Of a stretch of 64,000 nt of DNA, positions 31,794-44,104 are shown one piece after another. The notes beneath the pieces were generated by a model. It worked only from the letters and a program-made list of their open reading frames with translations, made no database searches and was not told the DNA's origin. Numbering within the stretch: position 1 is the first letter of the stretch; each line of letters starts with the position of its first letter. Made by a program: the position numbers and the translations under genes. Source of the DNA: Ascarosepion bandense (Eukaryota > Mollusca > Cephalopoda > Sepiida > Sepiidae); contig JBBBDQ010000330.1 in assembly GCA_037127315.1 (NCBI GenBank), positions 2,787,501 to 2,851,500 on the forward strand. The letters are read 5' to 3'.

Positions 31794-32120
31794 TCAAATG
31801 CAATGTAATATGTTATGATCAGATTTAAACGTGATTTTATTAAGTGCGGGTTGTTTGGATTTAATGTAGATGGCCTCCAATATCTGAAGGTTCTTTTTAC
31901 TGTGTATATGAGTATGGATTATTGTATTATTGAGTAAAATCTGTCTGATATTACCTACATGGTTATGTTTTTCTGAGAAATATTGTTTAATTGTACGCTG
32001 ATCAGAAAGGTGACAGGTAAGTCTACGGAAGAGCGTGGTTGTAGTAAAACCAATATATGTAGTGGGTTTATTATTAGTACCAGAGATACAATCTCTGAAC
32101 GGGCATGTAAATTGATACAC
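31794..32120 (-). pseudogene. Penelope-like element GIY-YIG endonuclease
   Basis: An uninterrupted frame from YQFTCPFRDC through TYIGFTTTTLFRRL, HLSDQRTIKQYFSEKH and ending EAIYIKSKQPALN. This is the GIY-YIG endonuclease typical of Penelope-like retroelements, with the Y-I-G core kept. It would normally follow the RT on the same strand, but the RT relic here is on the opposite strand. The element's 3' terminal repeat lies further left, as expected for a minus-strand copy. Confidence 0.8.
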
Positions 32121-32154
32121 TACATTGTTTTTTGTAGAGAATTTAGTTTAGTAT

Positions 32155-32600
32155 ATTAGAACTTAATATTAATAACAAAATCCCATTCCTTGATGTATTC
32201 ATTGATTCTAGCACACTATATAGGAAACCAACTAGCATAAACTCGTGTCTTCTTAATTATAATAGTGAACGCCCACAATGATATAAGTTAGCTGTTATAA
32301 AAAAAAAACTTAATTAACGCACACAAATTATATCTTCTTCCAATTCGATATTTTATAAAGAATTACACAACATTAAGCAAACACTTATCAATAATGGATT
32401 TCCTAACTCCGTTATTGATCAACAAATTTAAAATGTATCTCAACAAACTTAACAATAGCTCTAACAATATTGATAATATTAATAATAATGGTGTACATCA
32501 AAAACATAATACATAGAAATGTTAAACCAGTGGATAGTAATAATCAAATTAAACTCATCATATATTATAAAAAATTCAAAACAATTGACCTCAAAGTCTC
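32155..32600 (+). pseudogene. Penelope-like element RT C-terminal relic
   Basis: The plus strand reads NKIPFLDVFID, LYRKPTSINSCLLNYNSERPQ, then KELHNIKQTLINNGFPNSVID and, after frame breaks, KLIIYYKKFKTIDLKVSNNPTI. These are end-of-RT and linker blocks of Penelope-like elements. Head-to-head with the endonuclease piece at 31794-32120. Confidence 0.7.
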
Positions 32601-32636
32601 TAATAACCCTACAATTATTTGCTGCCCCGATACACT

Positions 32637-32668
<32 letters not shown>

Positions 32669-32880
32669 TGGATACATATATTTGAGTAGATGCACTGTTT
32701 ATTTTAGACAGTATTTTATTTCGTCATTTGGCATAGATATTCCAGAAGTTATATTAAAGAAAAAGAGGACATATTTTTCTTTCATACATTTTTTCGAATA
32801 TCCACGATAGTAGTCGTGCTATTCTGAAGGACAATATGTATATTCATTGATATATAATTTATAGCTTTGTTTACAATGTA

Positions 32881-32938
<58 letters not shown>

Positions 32939-32940
32939 AC
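32637..32940. repeat. (GATA)n and (TA)n microsatellites with SINE-2 fragment
   Basis: GATA at 32637-32668 and TA at 32881-32935. Between them GTGGATACATATATTTGAGTAG resembles the second SINE family. 32940-33940 has no recognised gene. Confidence 0.7.
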
Positions 32941-33939
32941 TACATAGACTCTGTAAGTATGTAGGCCGTAAATTTATACTAAAATAAACCTCCGAAAAAA
33001 CCATTAACAAACAGAACCTAAATCCGTTACAATCCGGTGTACTAAGACGTCGGATAAATGGGGGGAAAAAAAGAAACCCGCGGAACAAGAACAAAACATT
33101 CAATACTCAGCAGTAAAGAAAAAACCCCAAACGGAACCAAACACAAGAAAAAGTGCTCAATACAAAGTACGAAAGAAAATATACAATAGTAGAGCAAAAA
33201 ACACACAAAAATCTAGAGTGAGCCAAAACCTACCGCGGTTTCACACTACGGATCGTCAGGGCAAAGATATATATATATATTGTGCCTGTTTAGTAAAAAA
33301 ATTGGCTCACAGCGTCACTTCGATCTTCATTAGTGTCTTACGATAGAAGATTTCTGTAGACTAAGCTAAGAATGCAATATATTTCATGTATGCAAAATCT
33401 AAATAAACTATTTTCTTGCACAACTAAATTCTATATAAGACAAAACTGTTTTTATTTTTGTCAAGGCAAACACAGTGGAAACTTTTGCCAACACCTATTA
33501 TATATAAATACATACATACGTACATAGATATTAGAGAGTATAAATTTGAAACGTTAAAAAACAACTGGCGCTATTGAAGTCGACTCTTAGTGCTGATTTT
33601 AATATCCACTTTATACTTACATATGTTATAGCCCTGATATTTAACTCTCCTAAACGTAGAATAACTTAAAACTATATATAATATATAAGATTAAGGCAAA
33701 GAAGTCTGTCCCTTAACTGAGCAGGTTCATACCGACTTTGAAGTTTCTTGAGGACACCATTATGGTATCGTCATTCATTAGGGCTAAGTTTACGATCTTT
33801 TTGCCATGACGGTGTCCTCTCGAAACTTTGAAGTCGGCGTGAACCTGATCAGGTAAGTGACAAACTTATTTGCATTAATCCTGTCAATACTCTATCTCTA
33901 CCCAGATATCGAGCACTTTACGATAAAAAATCTGCTTGC

Positions 33940-33941
<2 letters not shown>

Positions 33942-33992
<51 letters not shown>
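33942..33992. repeat. (TA)n microsatellite
   Basis: Simple TA run. 33992-34480 shows nothing recognisable. Confidence 0.95.
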
Positions 33993-33997
<5 letters not shown>

Positions 33998-34484
33998 AAA
34001 CAGACATTGAAGTCACCTCTGGATGTTGATTTCAATGTCAACTTTTCTATTTCCATACGCTCTATCCTTTATATTCATGCCTTTAACCCATAAATATAGT
34101 ATACCTTAAGACTATATCTTATCACCTTATATATAAAGATTACGCATGTGTGTGTATCATTTATATGAAAAAAAGTGCTTAATATATCTGCTTAATATAT
34201 CTGCAGCCTGTGTCCAAACGTTTCATATAGAAGTAAAGATGGTAACATTACTGTTACACAGTAAATCCAGTACCCATCTATGAATATTATATTAATTTAT
34301 AACGACTGAGTATTGTGAGGCAGTAACATTACCGTTTTAGCGTTTTTACGCCCATATGAAACTTTTAGTCTCGGCCGGCAATTTAAGTACTGTTTGTTAT
34401 ATATTTTATATTTACTCTGATTTGTATGTATTTTTTATACTTTGCATTAAACACTGTATCTGTGTTATCAACAAATTTTACTTT

Positions 34485-35057
34485 ACATATATATTAAATT
34501 ATTTATTTGAACATTATTTTTAGTCGATACTCATACTTGAGTAGATATTCTGTTTTTAATCAAACAGTATATTTATTTCTACCGGCCTGATTATTTACGA
34601 TAAATGTTGTTACAAAAATGTGCGCCATTCAACATAGGAAAAGCCACCAATTGATCTGGCGCATCTTAGACCACTCGACCACAAATGATACCACAGTCTA
34701 AACGAAGTCAAACCAAGCCTATATACCACAATTTTCGATTCTATGCAAATAAACATCTCTGCTCTGAAATGTATCGTAATATAAAATGTAAATATAAAAT
34801 AGTACGGAAAATCCCGAAGATTAACGAAATGATTTAACAAACTACATATTGAAATTCTTTGTTTGAACATTATTTTTAGTCGATAATCGTATTTGAGTAG
34901 ATATTCTGTTTTTAATCAAATAATATGTTTATATATTTATTTCTACCGGCCTGATTATTTACGATAAATTTCGTATGAAAATGTGCGTCATTCGGCAGGA
35001 TTCGAACCTGCGACCCCTATCAACATAGGGTCTAAGACGATCCAGATCAATTGGTGG

Positions 35058-35065
<8 letters not shown>
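34485..35065 (-). mobile_element. two adjacent copies of the second tRNA-related SINE family
   Basis: The blocks ACATTATTTTTAGTCGATACTC, GAGTAGATATTCTGTTTTTAATCAAA and TTTCTACCGGCCTGATTATTTACGATAAAT occur at 34510-34605 and 34868-34975. The right copy ends in a tRNA 3' half (TTCGGCAGGATTCGAACCTGCGACC at 34991-35015; B box on the minus strand). Confidence 0.7.

Positions 35066-35126
<61 letters not shown>
35059..35126. repeat. (TA)n microsatellite
   Basis: Long TA run directly after the tRNA-like unit; the upstream half of that unit is absent. Confidence 0.95.
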
Positions 35127-35130
<4 letters not shown>

Positions 35131-35464
35131 GGTCAGAAATAGAAAAATCAACAAAAGTAAACCAACAAGTCCGACATGCCAACAAGTTTGACTTACCACA
35201 TGACTTGATTCCTTTGATTCGGATGCGGTTCAAATGCAAGTGTTTCTGTCCGGTTCTTTTGCTCTATATATAGCCAGCCTTACTGATAAATCGGGAAAAG
35301 GCATGTCTTTTGAGAAGATTTTATGTGGTCATCGACTGGTGGTACTCCTTGACTCTTAATTACCTATTAACTAAATCACTTGAAAATAATTGACGTCAAT
35401 ATGATGGATACTTTACATTTGCTGCGTGAGTCATAATAAATTGTACAAGGCATCACCCGCCAAA

Positions 35465-35466
35465 CG

Positions 35467-35497
<31 letters not shown>

Positions 35498-35937
35498 TAG
35501 AACAATTAAAAATTGTTGCACGATTTTTAGCGAAATTTAACAGATTTTAAAGTTATAAAAATTTCTATATAACTTATTTTGAAAGTAATAAAATGAGAAA
35601 TATATATACTTCATTACTAAGGTCATAGTATTATATTAGGGAAATCTGATAAATGTCTTTTAATTTTACCCAGTCAATTATAATATGCTTTTTAAATAAT
35701 AAGTAGGGATGAATTTTCATACTTATTTATAAACGACTGAAGTCTGCGATCAAACAAATGTATAATTTATATCTGTTAGGGGACCAAATTGTCTTTTTTC
35801 TCAGTCACTAGACAAAAGTCTCATGAAATCTCTGTGAAATCCTTTGTACAATAAAGACAGAAGCTGATGATGATTCGCCTGAAATAGGCCTATCCTTTCG
35901 ATTTACCATGAAAAAACGTGTCTGCTTTAATTTTTAT

Positions 35938-35972
<35 letters not shown>

Positions 35973-35990
35973 CTGTGTGTGTGTGTGTTT
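35465..35990. repeat. (CA)n, (TA)n and (GT)n tracts
   Basis: CA/TA at 35468-35498 and TA/GT at 35938-35988. Sequence between and from 35130 is AT-rich with no recognised gene. Confidence 0.85.
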
Positions 35991-36200
35991 AAACGTTGTT
36001 TTTAGTGGATACTCATATTTAAGTAGACGCTCTGTTTATTTTAAATAGAATTTTATTTTGTCAGCCTATGAACATTAAAGAAATTTTATTGATGAAAAAT
36101 GCACCCTCTGGTAGGATTCAAACGAGCGACTCCCTTTACAAGAGAAACCCTCATTTGATCTGATATGCTTTTGACCAATCGGCTACAAAAAGGTTTATAA
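35990..36200 (-). mobile_element. second-family SINE copy
   Basis: It contains TTTTTAGTGGATACTCATATTTAAGTAGACGCTCTG and a degraded tRNA unit (CTGGTAGGATTCAAACGAGCGACTCCC). Confidence 0.6.
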
Positions 36201-36425
36201 TCAAGCAACGTTCTATTTGTTTATAAGTCACACTTTATTCGTCCAGATTTACTATTTAAAATTAACGAAGCATCTACTCATACCTTGTGAAGAGTGCTAG
36301 ATAGAGGGAAGATTTAGTGCCTGAGTGTAATGTTTTCCTACGTTTGTTTTATATCCAATAGAATAACGTTTAATTTAATAAAATCATATTTGATTAATAA
36401 ATAAATAAACATTAATTTTGGTGAA

Positions 36426-36426
<1 letters not shown>

Positions 36427-36513
<87 letters not shown>
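36427..36513. repeat. (TA)n(GT)n(GA)n microsatellite
   Basis: Compound simple repeat. 36520-37737 has short open frames but nothing recognisable. Confidence 0.95.
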
Positions 36514-37737
36514 GAAAAGCGAGGAGTAGATAGTGTGGACATAGAAATCAACACTGCATAGTAACTATCAATTTCACGCTTCCATATCATGTTCATACCA
36601 AGACATGGAAATGACAGTCACTATACAGTGTTGTTTTCTATGTCCAAACTGCCTATATCTATAAACTCTCTGCCTTCGATATTGAATACTTTTACTTCCT
36701 ATAAATATTGCAAAATTTAAACAATATATCAATGCTGAGTAAACCATTAAAACGCTCTTGCTGCCTTTGCTTCAGCCTATGGACATGGATAAGATTCATC
36801 TCAACTAGCCTTTTAGAATAAAATAATTTTACCATCACCTAACATAAATTCAAACTAACATTAATAAAAAATTGGGATTCAAATAAAAAATTAGATAAAA
36901 AGAAACGTATTCCTTAAAGCAAGAATGCAATACAAACACTAAAAAACTAGATAATTATGAAAAGAAACTAACCAAAATAATGGGACACGAAGTATTCACA
37001 ATAATATAGACGAATTCCAAAGAAAACCAAAAGAGAATCTTTTTACTCATTTCATTCCAGGCAAAGGGCAATGAAGCCACTAAGATGCAAGGAGTTACGT
37101 GCGTAAAAGAAGATGAAAAAAATAACATTAATAACTAGAGAGAACAATAAAAGAACAGGAATTAAGATGACATAGGATAACGATTGACATCGCATTTAAA
37201 TGTTTGAAGACTATAGTTGCCTTGAAAGCAAGAAATTGGATGAAAATTTCACAATCGTGCGAAAGAATAAATTGTTAGCATAAAACTTACAGTTAAATTT
37301 AGCAAATGCACTGTAAAAGGATGATTTCTAGCTGCCAATCTGGTACTGCGTTTACATTCATAAAGTATAAAAATATTTATAGAAAAGTCACAGGGAAGCT
37401 ACCATACGGTGGTTGTAAAATGTCTGAAACTGTATACCAGGTCAGGAAGGACAAAATTACAGATTCTTCTTTGGATTCTGACAACCATCTTTACATATGT
37501 AGCAGAAGCATCAAACCAGATGTGACAGCAATATTCCATGCATGGATGAATAAATAAATTTGTAAAATAGATTCTGGCGAGATAGATTGTTTAGCAAAGC
37601 ACAGTGAAGCAACCCTTTTAGTAGCAGGCCAAGCAATTAACTCAATATAATCGTTACAAATCAACGAAAAATGACAAAAGCAGTAACAAAACAGTTCTAT
37701 GAAATAAATGTCCTGAACAACTGCGTATTCATCTAAA

Positions 37738-39170
37738 TGCAACGCCGAGGTGATTCAGCACCTTATGACCAACGGGCTTCGCTCTGACAAACAGTATGGG
37801 TTTCGCTTCACCAGGTCTACTGCTGATATGCTAACGACCATTACCGAGTACATATACCAGGCACTCGACAAGAATGGTGAAGCCCGAACCGTTGCCTTGG
37901 ATATCTCCAAAGCATTCGACAGGGTCTGGCATGCTGGCCTCTTGTGCAAACTGCGGAGCTATGGGATAACTGGACATCTGTTTGACCTCATCCAGTCCTT
38001 CCTCTCTAACCGCACATTAAAGGTGGTATTAAATGGGCATGCCTCCCAAAACTACCAGACGAACGCGGGCGTCCCTCAAGGTTCTATCCTAGGTCCCACG
38101 CTCTTTCTGATCTACATTAATGATCTCCCCGACACCATTAGATCCCAAGTTGGCATGTATGCCGACGACACAACAATCTACTCCCGCATCGATCAGAAAC
38201 CAGGTCTGGACGACAAAGTGAACCTCGCTGCCGCACTTGAAAGGGACCTCCAATCCGTAGTGACCTGGGGTAGGAAATGGTTGGTAAATTTCAATGCCTC
38301 CAAAACAAAGCTGTTATCAACTAACCACCATAGACAATCGCATCTACCTCCCATTAGCATGGGACAGGCTAGCCTCCCAGAGAGTAAAATACTACGCCTC
38401 CTTGGCCTTACACTCTCGGCGGACCTCAAATGGAATGACTATATTGAATCCATTGCCAAATCTGCTGCTATGAAAGTGGGCTCCCTATGTAGGGCCCGGA
38501 AATTTTTCCCACCTGAAACTATTCTGCACATATACAAATCTACCATCCGCCCGTGTATTGAATATTGCTGCCATATCTGGTCGGGTGCCCCTGCTGCTCT
38601 CCTTGGGCTTCTTGACAAAATACAAAGGAGGATCTGTAACGTGGTTGATACTGACTTGGCAGACCGGCTGCAGCCGCTCTCACACCGGCGTGATGTAGCT
38701 TCCCTGTGCCTCTTCTACAAGTACTTTCATGGCTTCTGCTCCGATGAGCTTAAATCACTGGTGCCGCCTAAGCACGAATTTACACGAGATACTAGATTAG
38801 CAACTAGGTCCCACCATTTTACAGTTAAACAAATAAGATATAACCTTAAATTCTACTCCAACAGCTTCTTTTCTCGCGCTTCCCGCCTGTGGAACTCCCT
38901 TCCACAAGTCTGCTTTCCCGACAGTTACAATCTCCAGGTGTTTAAATGTAGGGTCAATAGACACCTCCTATCACACTAACTCCCAACTATTCTCACAACA
39001 ACACTCTCATCTACCCAACCCTCATTCTCGGTATCCTCACCCGCCTATCACCCACCCTCTGTTATTTCCTATATTTAATCAGCCTTTCTCCACTCTACGT
39101 AGCCCCCTGCACAGTAGTGGCAGTGACATGCCTTGCTCGGGGTGAAACGCTTATTAAAAAAAAAAAAATG
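37738..39170 (+). mobile_element. 5'-truncated non-LTR retrotransposon with intact RT core and 3' end
   Basis: The most intact element in the window. It starts abruptly inside the RT (NAEVIQHLMTNG), stays open to 38979, then has a 190-base 3' UTR ending in CTACGTAGCCCCCTGC...GGGGTGAAACGCTTATT and poly-A (39159-39170). Abrupt 5' truncation is usual for target-primed reverse transcription. No clear target duplication was found. Copies or pieces at 1669, 4690, 44105, 62085 and 63750 are the same family. Confidence 0.9.
37750..38979 (+). pseudogene. reverse transcriptase, 409 open codons, N-terminus missing
   Basis: RT of a Jockey/CR1-like EN-RT LINE. LDISKAFD (50-57) and YADD (137-140, bases 38158-38169) are the catalytic Asp motifs; NAGVPQGSILGP (105-116) is the primer/substrate motif. 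LGLTLSADLKWNDYI and FYKYFHGFCSDELKSLVP lie in the C-terminal part, ending in HLLSH. The Met at 37750 is an internal residue, not the true start. The endonuclease and RT N-terminus are lost, so it cannot act alone. Confidence 0.92.
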
Positions 39171-40372
39171 TGTTTGACAAAAATAATGGTAAAATAATGT
39201 AATTTTTACATTTACTTGTATTTATGCATGCATTTGTAGTTTGTTAATTTGTTTATTTAATTTTTTGTATATTCTATTTATTTTCTCGGATTCTTATATT
39301 TGTTTAGGTTAAGGTATTGACTTTAGCTAAAGAAACTTATCCACATTGTATATAGTGTATATATTTGCATCTATCATGGTGGTATTTTACATGGTATTCG
39401 CTTTTCGTTTTTTATTTTTAAGTAACAGAGAACATTTGTTCTTGTTTGTGCATTTTTAGATAAGTTGTGTTTATTTATTTACTAATTTATGTTGGTTTGG
39501 GAAGGTGGTTATAGCTATTTTATCCTCCTGATAGAGTTTAGAGTTTTAGAATTTATTTTTGTAGGCTGATGCTACTTTTCTTATTTTCCATTATATTTTG
39601 GTGTAATTTATTTTTTTCTTTTTAAATTTTCAGAGTCTCAGAAAATTAATTCATCCTTAGGATAAATTAATGAAAATAAGTGAAACATGTTGAAACCACT
39701 TGGTATGAATAAAAAACACTTAGATATTAAAAAAATTTTAAGGTCTTCAATATTTACTGGGAGTTTGAATATCTCCAAAATGCAATAGATTTATTACGTA
39801 AAATTTGAAAATTTCAAACTTTCAGAAAATTAATTTATCTTTGCATATTTACTATTTATAAAGGATATTTTTTGTGTAGTTTCTCCGTTTACATGGTCCT
39901 TCCGTTAGCTCTATGCATATTTTCCTTCGTTATCTGTTGATTTTACAGTGGCTTAATATATTAAATTGTTTTACAAACAATTGTCATTTAAGGGGTATTC
40001 GTTCATTATTCATTTGCAAGTGGATTTGATTTGTGCAGTTAGTTTATTGGTTATTTTTCTGTTATGAATTCTTATTATTTGTATTATGTTCTCGGTGCAA
40101 CTGTAGCTGATTTTTGTTGTATTTTTATTGCATATCTTGCGAAGAGTGCTAGATGGAAGGCAGTTTTAGTGCCTGAGTGGGATGTTGTTTTTTTTTTGTA
40201 CGGTTTGTGAAATCATATAATGTTTCTTTTTCTGTTATTTTCTTTTTTCTTTTTGTTTTCTTTTTTTATATGTGATGAATAATCCACTATCTTATAGCAC
40301 TGCTTCATAAACATTTTGGCTTTGTCGGATAAACCGCGTTTAATGGGATCTACTAGATTATTGTTGGCAGGT

Positions 40373-40436
<64 letters not shown>

Positions 40437-40640
40437 TGTGTGTGTGTGTGTGTGTGTAAACTGCTTTGTCGCTGAGTTTCCTATATGATTGGCATGTAAC
40501 TTTCATTAGTTTGTATGTGACATGCAATAAATTTACTTCTTTTATATTTTTTAAGTTCAAGCAGAATGAATTCCATATTTTGAAAATTTTTCATTATTAT
40601 TTTTCTGGTTTGTCTGTCTTTTACAGTACTTTAATTATTA
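39171..40640 (+). other. AT-rich noncoding stretch with (GA)n(GT)n tract
   Basis: No gene is seen. A GA run at 40379-40433 passes into GT to 40457. TGCGAAGAGTGCTAGATGGAAG...TTTTAGTGCCTGAGTG at 40138-40182 also occurs at 36283-36328, so part of this is a dispersed repeat. Confidence 0.6.
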
Positions 40641-41190
40641 TATATTCAGTGTGAAACAACAGGCTCATAAAATATTCGAAATTAGAAAGCTAGCCCCTCC
40701 TGACAAACTCAATGAATTAAAAAAATGTATTGTCCTTCCAACTAAATTCCTCCAAACTACAATTGAAAAGAACATACCTAAGCTCAACATGAAATTTGTT
40801 ACTACTACATCTAAAACAATAAAATGCATAGTCAATACTGAACAGAACAATAAGCTAGAACTTCAAGGAGACATTTACTCTATCACCTGTAATAATCGTC
40901 ACAAAATGTATAAGAGAAACCTCAAGGAATCTAAATAAAAATAGTATATGAACACAAAAGGGAAATTTTACCAACCAATACATTAAATGTATTAGTTACT
41001 CACCATAACGAGAGTAAGTATAATTTTGACATAAAAATGCTACACTAATCAAAGGACTAAAACAATTCACTAAGACGAAAATATTTAGAGATTGCTTTAA
41101 TCGCAAGGTTATCCACAGTAAATTGTCGCCTTGAGTCATACAATATTTCACTATTCGTGGCAGATTTTCCATTATCACAGTGTGGCATAT
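40640..41190 (+). pseudogene. Penelope-like element C-terminal relic
   Basis: An open frame QQAHKIFEIRKLAPPD...TTTSKTIKCIVNTEQ...GDIYSITCNN, followed after frame breaks by YEHKREILPTN and LVTHHNESKYNFDIKM. This is the linker and GIY-YIG end of a Penelope-like element. The catalytic YIG segment is disrupted (KMYKRNLKES). Confidence 0.65.
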
Positions 41191-41309
41191 CTAATAAAAA
41201 GATCTGAAAAAATAAGAATCTAAATGAAATTGATTAGATTATATGAAAAAAATTCCCAGTAATCCTCATTCGTACGCAAGAGTAGTCGCACCAATATAAC
41301 AAATTTAAT

Positions 41310-41334
41310 CCGATGACCTCCTAAAGGACGAAAC
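41310..41334 (+). ncRNA. degraded hammerhead-like motif
   Basis: CCGATGA, then a TCC-TAAA-GGA hairpin, CGAAACGCATCAC. It resembles the repeat at 5314-6007 (GGACGAAACGCGTCAC) that hosts the SINE cluster. Confidence 0.25.
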
Positions 41335-41699
41335 GCATCACACGAAAATTTTTTGAATGTTTGTCATACATTTACCATCAATATTTTACTTGATATATAT
41401 AAAAATTATATATTATTATATAATATATAAAATGTGGCTTGAAGAAAGACACGGAAACAAAAAGGTAGGTTTAACCAGTGTATTAGAATAACAGAACTTA
41501 TATATAAAGTAAGAGTATATTAGTTAGCAAATAGAAGTGTACGTCTGAACTGTATAGTTACGCTGTGTCTCGACTGTCTCGCGATTGCTTTTAGACTTCT
41601 ATACGACTGCCTTGCCGGTAGTCACGCAGGTTAGTATTTATTTACGGAGGAAGAGTGTAAATACAGCACCATAACATCAAGATAGAGATTGCAAGCTTA

Positions 41700-41716
41700 A
41701 TAAGAAATATAGATAA

Positions 41717-41778
<62 letters not shown>

Positions 41779-41849
41779 GGGGGGGTACAGAGAGAGAGTG
41801 AAAGAGATAGATAAAGAGAGAGAAACAACTATGAATTTATGAACTGCAC

Positions 41850-41887
<38 letters not shown>

Positions 41888-41997
41888 CATAGATACATAG
41901 ATAGATATGAACAATATATATATATATATAGTTTCTTCAGGCGATTTGTATTGTATTTGCATACAAATCGCCTGACGAAACCGAAAAGGTTGAAACC

Positions 41998-42028
<31 letters not shown>

Positions 42029-42037
42029 TGAACTTAG

Positions 42038-42101
<64 letters not shown>

Positions 42102-42125
42102 AGAGAGAGAGAGAGAGAGAGAGAT
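41700..42125. repeat. microsatellite cluster with hairpin
   Basis: (TA)n 41720-41776, G run, (GATA)n 41850-41905, (TA)n, (GATA)n 42000-42028, (TA)n 42038-42090 and (GA)n to 42124. Between them, a 41934-41973 palindrome (TTCAGGCGATTTGTAT/ATACAAATCGCCTGA) is followed by CTGACGA, AACC-GAAAA-GGTT, GAAAC at 41972-41996, a canonical-spacing hammerhead-like core. Confidence 0.85.
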
Positions 42126-42350
42126 AAATAAGTATGAATTGAAAGTGATATTTTATTACTAGAATAAAGTTTTAGGTTAACTGGAACAACTTGATAGGTA
42201 TATCTTCTTCCAAATAAAATTTAAGATGTCTTTGCACTCTTCTAAAAGGGCCATAAAGCAATTTCCCATTTTACAATCTCCTTTAAGTTTTTGATCCTGG
42301 CATCGACATTCTAATTTGTGTTGCTAAGTATGCATAAGCAGTAAAACATA

Positions 42351-42749
42351 CACTACCAGCCATAATTATTCGGCCACCCCAGTTTTTTTTTAAAGAAAAT
42401 GTATTTTAGACTACTTTTAGTATTTATTGCCATGTGGATAATTCTAAATGAAAGTAGAATGGTTCTTTTGTTATTATTACTTTGCAAAATTTTACAAGGC
42501 AAGGAAGCAAAGATAAACTCGTCCGAATAACCCTAAATTTTCTTCATTCTCTCATTGATGAAACTGCAATATAGGTAATTATTAAATATTTATAAATTCA
42601 TTTGATGTACATGTTATTGTGCAGTATTAACAAAGAAACCATTCTATTTTCATTTACAATTATTCACTTTGCAATAAATACTACAAAATAGTATGAAATA
42701 CATTATTTTTTATAACACTGGGGTAGCCTAATAATTATGGCCGGTAGTG
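42351..42749. mobile_element. palindromic MITE with TA duplication
   Basis: The terminal inverted repeats start CACTACC(A/G)GCCATAATTATT and extend with mismatches for about 110 bases each side. TA lies immediately outside both ends (42349-42350 and 42750-42751), the target of Tc1/mariner elements. There is no transposase. Confidence 0.85.
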
Positions 42750-42839
42750 TATGCTTCAAAAGCAAATTCATATCTTGTTAAATCTACACATCATATCAAA
42801 TTAATTAATTGCATAGAAAATCATTGATCTAAGATGATC

Positions 42840-43540
42840 GGTGGTATAGCCATTGCAGTAATTATTTGATAATCCGTACCACGATTTATCGGACTTATAT
42901 TATTAGGGCATGAAATGAAGAAAAAATTGAAATCATCCGAGCATTTTTCAATTGTATGAACTAAACTAATTTCATCTCAGACAAACGCTTTGAGAATTTC
43001 GTGAACTATATTTAACATCTGATAAAGAAAAGAAATGCTGATGAAATCCGTTCAGTTGCTCGTTGTCTTCATACAAATAGTATATATTTGAATTATCATA
43101 GAAAAAATATCACACGGCCCTGGGTAGAGAAGGATGATAATGATGACGATGATGATGATTTTGCCCATTCTGAAGATCCAAAGCCTCGATCATCGAGATC
43201 GAACACCAAAGAAATGATTATATTTTATATGTTTAAATTGGTTGCGCTTTCAATCAGGTGCAACCCTTATAAATACATCAACTTTAAACCAGCTTTGGAA
43301 GTTTGTGACAGTAAAACGCAATGCCACCCAGAAACAGACAATGGTTGATGTAATTTTGTATTCAAATATAAATTGAACAAAACCGTGAAAAAAGCGTTTA
43401 AAAATGTTATTTGATTAAAGAAATACTAAATTAATTCAGAAAATGACGTTTTTTCTTCATTCTTTTTCAATAATTTAGATATTCAATTATCCGGAATTTT
43501 TATTCAATTATCCGGAATTTTCAATTAGCCGAACCTATTT
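42840..43540 (+). mobile_element. possible pogo/Tigger-type relic
   Basis: It includes a short frame with a run of Asp (EKDDNDDDDDDF) and, downstream, CAATTATCCGGAATTTT twice and CAATTAGCCGAAC, with TTTATCGGACTT near 42890. The composition recalls pogo-like transposase tails and ends, but no catalytic block is visible. Confidence 0.25.
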
Positions 43541-44104
43541 TTCAGCTCTTGCCACAAAGTGCTCGTAAAAGTGCTGTCTTCTACTTCTATGAGATGTGTT
43601 TCTTCGTGCTGTAGACGATAATGGATCTCTACATCTAAGCTCTTAGTAAGGATTCTTTTTTCTGCTATTTCTCCTAATCCTTAATCACAAACTCGTTGGG
43701 GTTTGATAGGTTATTCACTGCATTCTTCTGTCTTTTTTGCCTTCATTGTCCTGTGAATGTCAAATTTTGCAAACACTCTTTCTTCATTATGTGCCCTGTA
43801 AATTACTATACGGGAAAATTGTTTTCAGTTACTGTAGGTAAAAATCTGAAAAGTGAAGTCAGCGCTAATTCTTTTTAATCAGCGATGTCTTTATAGTTTA
43901 CACTTGTGTTCCCTTATTTTTGTTTGTCCTTGTGAAACTTTGTGTTGTGTTAATGACGTCATATACATTCCGCTACAGAATAAAAATCAACGTATTGTAC
44001 CAGATAACAGAAACCATATCGCTTGAGGACTTTCAACAGTAGCAACAAGTAAATTGAATAGCACATAGTAACTCAAAGAGAAAATAATCAAGACTTCGAA
44101 AAAT

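Noticed and set aside
37306..37557. 83-codon plus-strand frame upstream of the LINE
   Set aside because: No recognisable motif, repeat or splice support.
37750..38979. Host protein-coding gene of 409 codons
   Set aside because: The frame has RT motifs (AFD, VPQG, YADD), lacks its N-terminus and ends in a LINE 3' UTR with poly-A.
43088..43348. Acidic 86-codon frame as a host gene
   Set aside because: Short, with no splice context, next to sequence resembling a pogo-type transposon end; the identity remains open.
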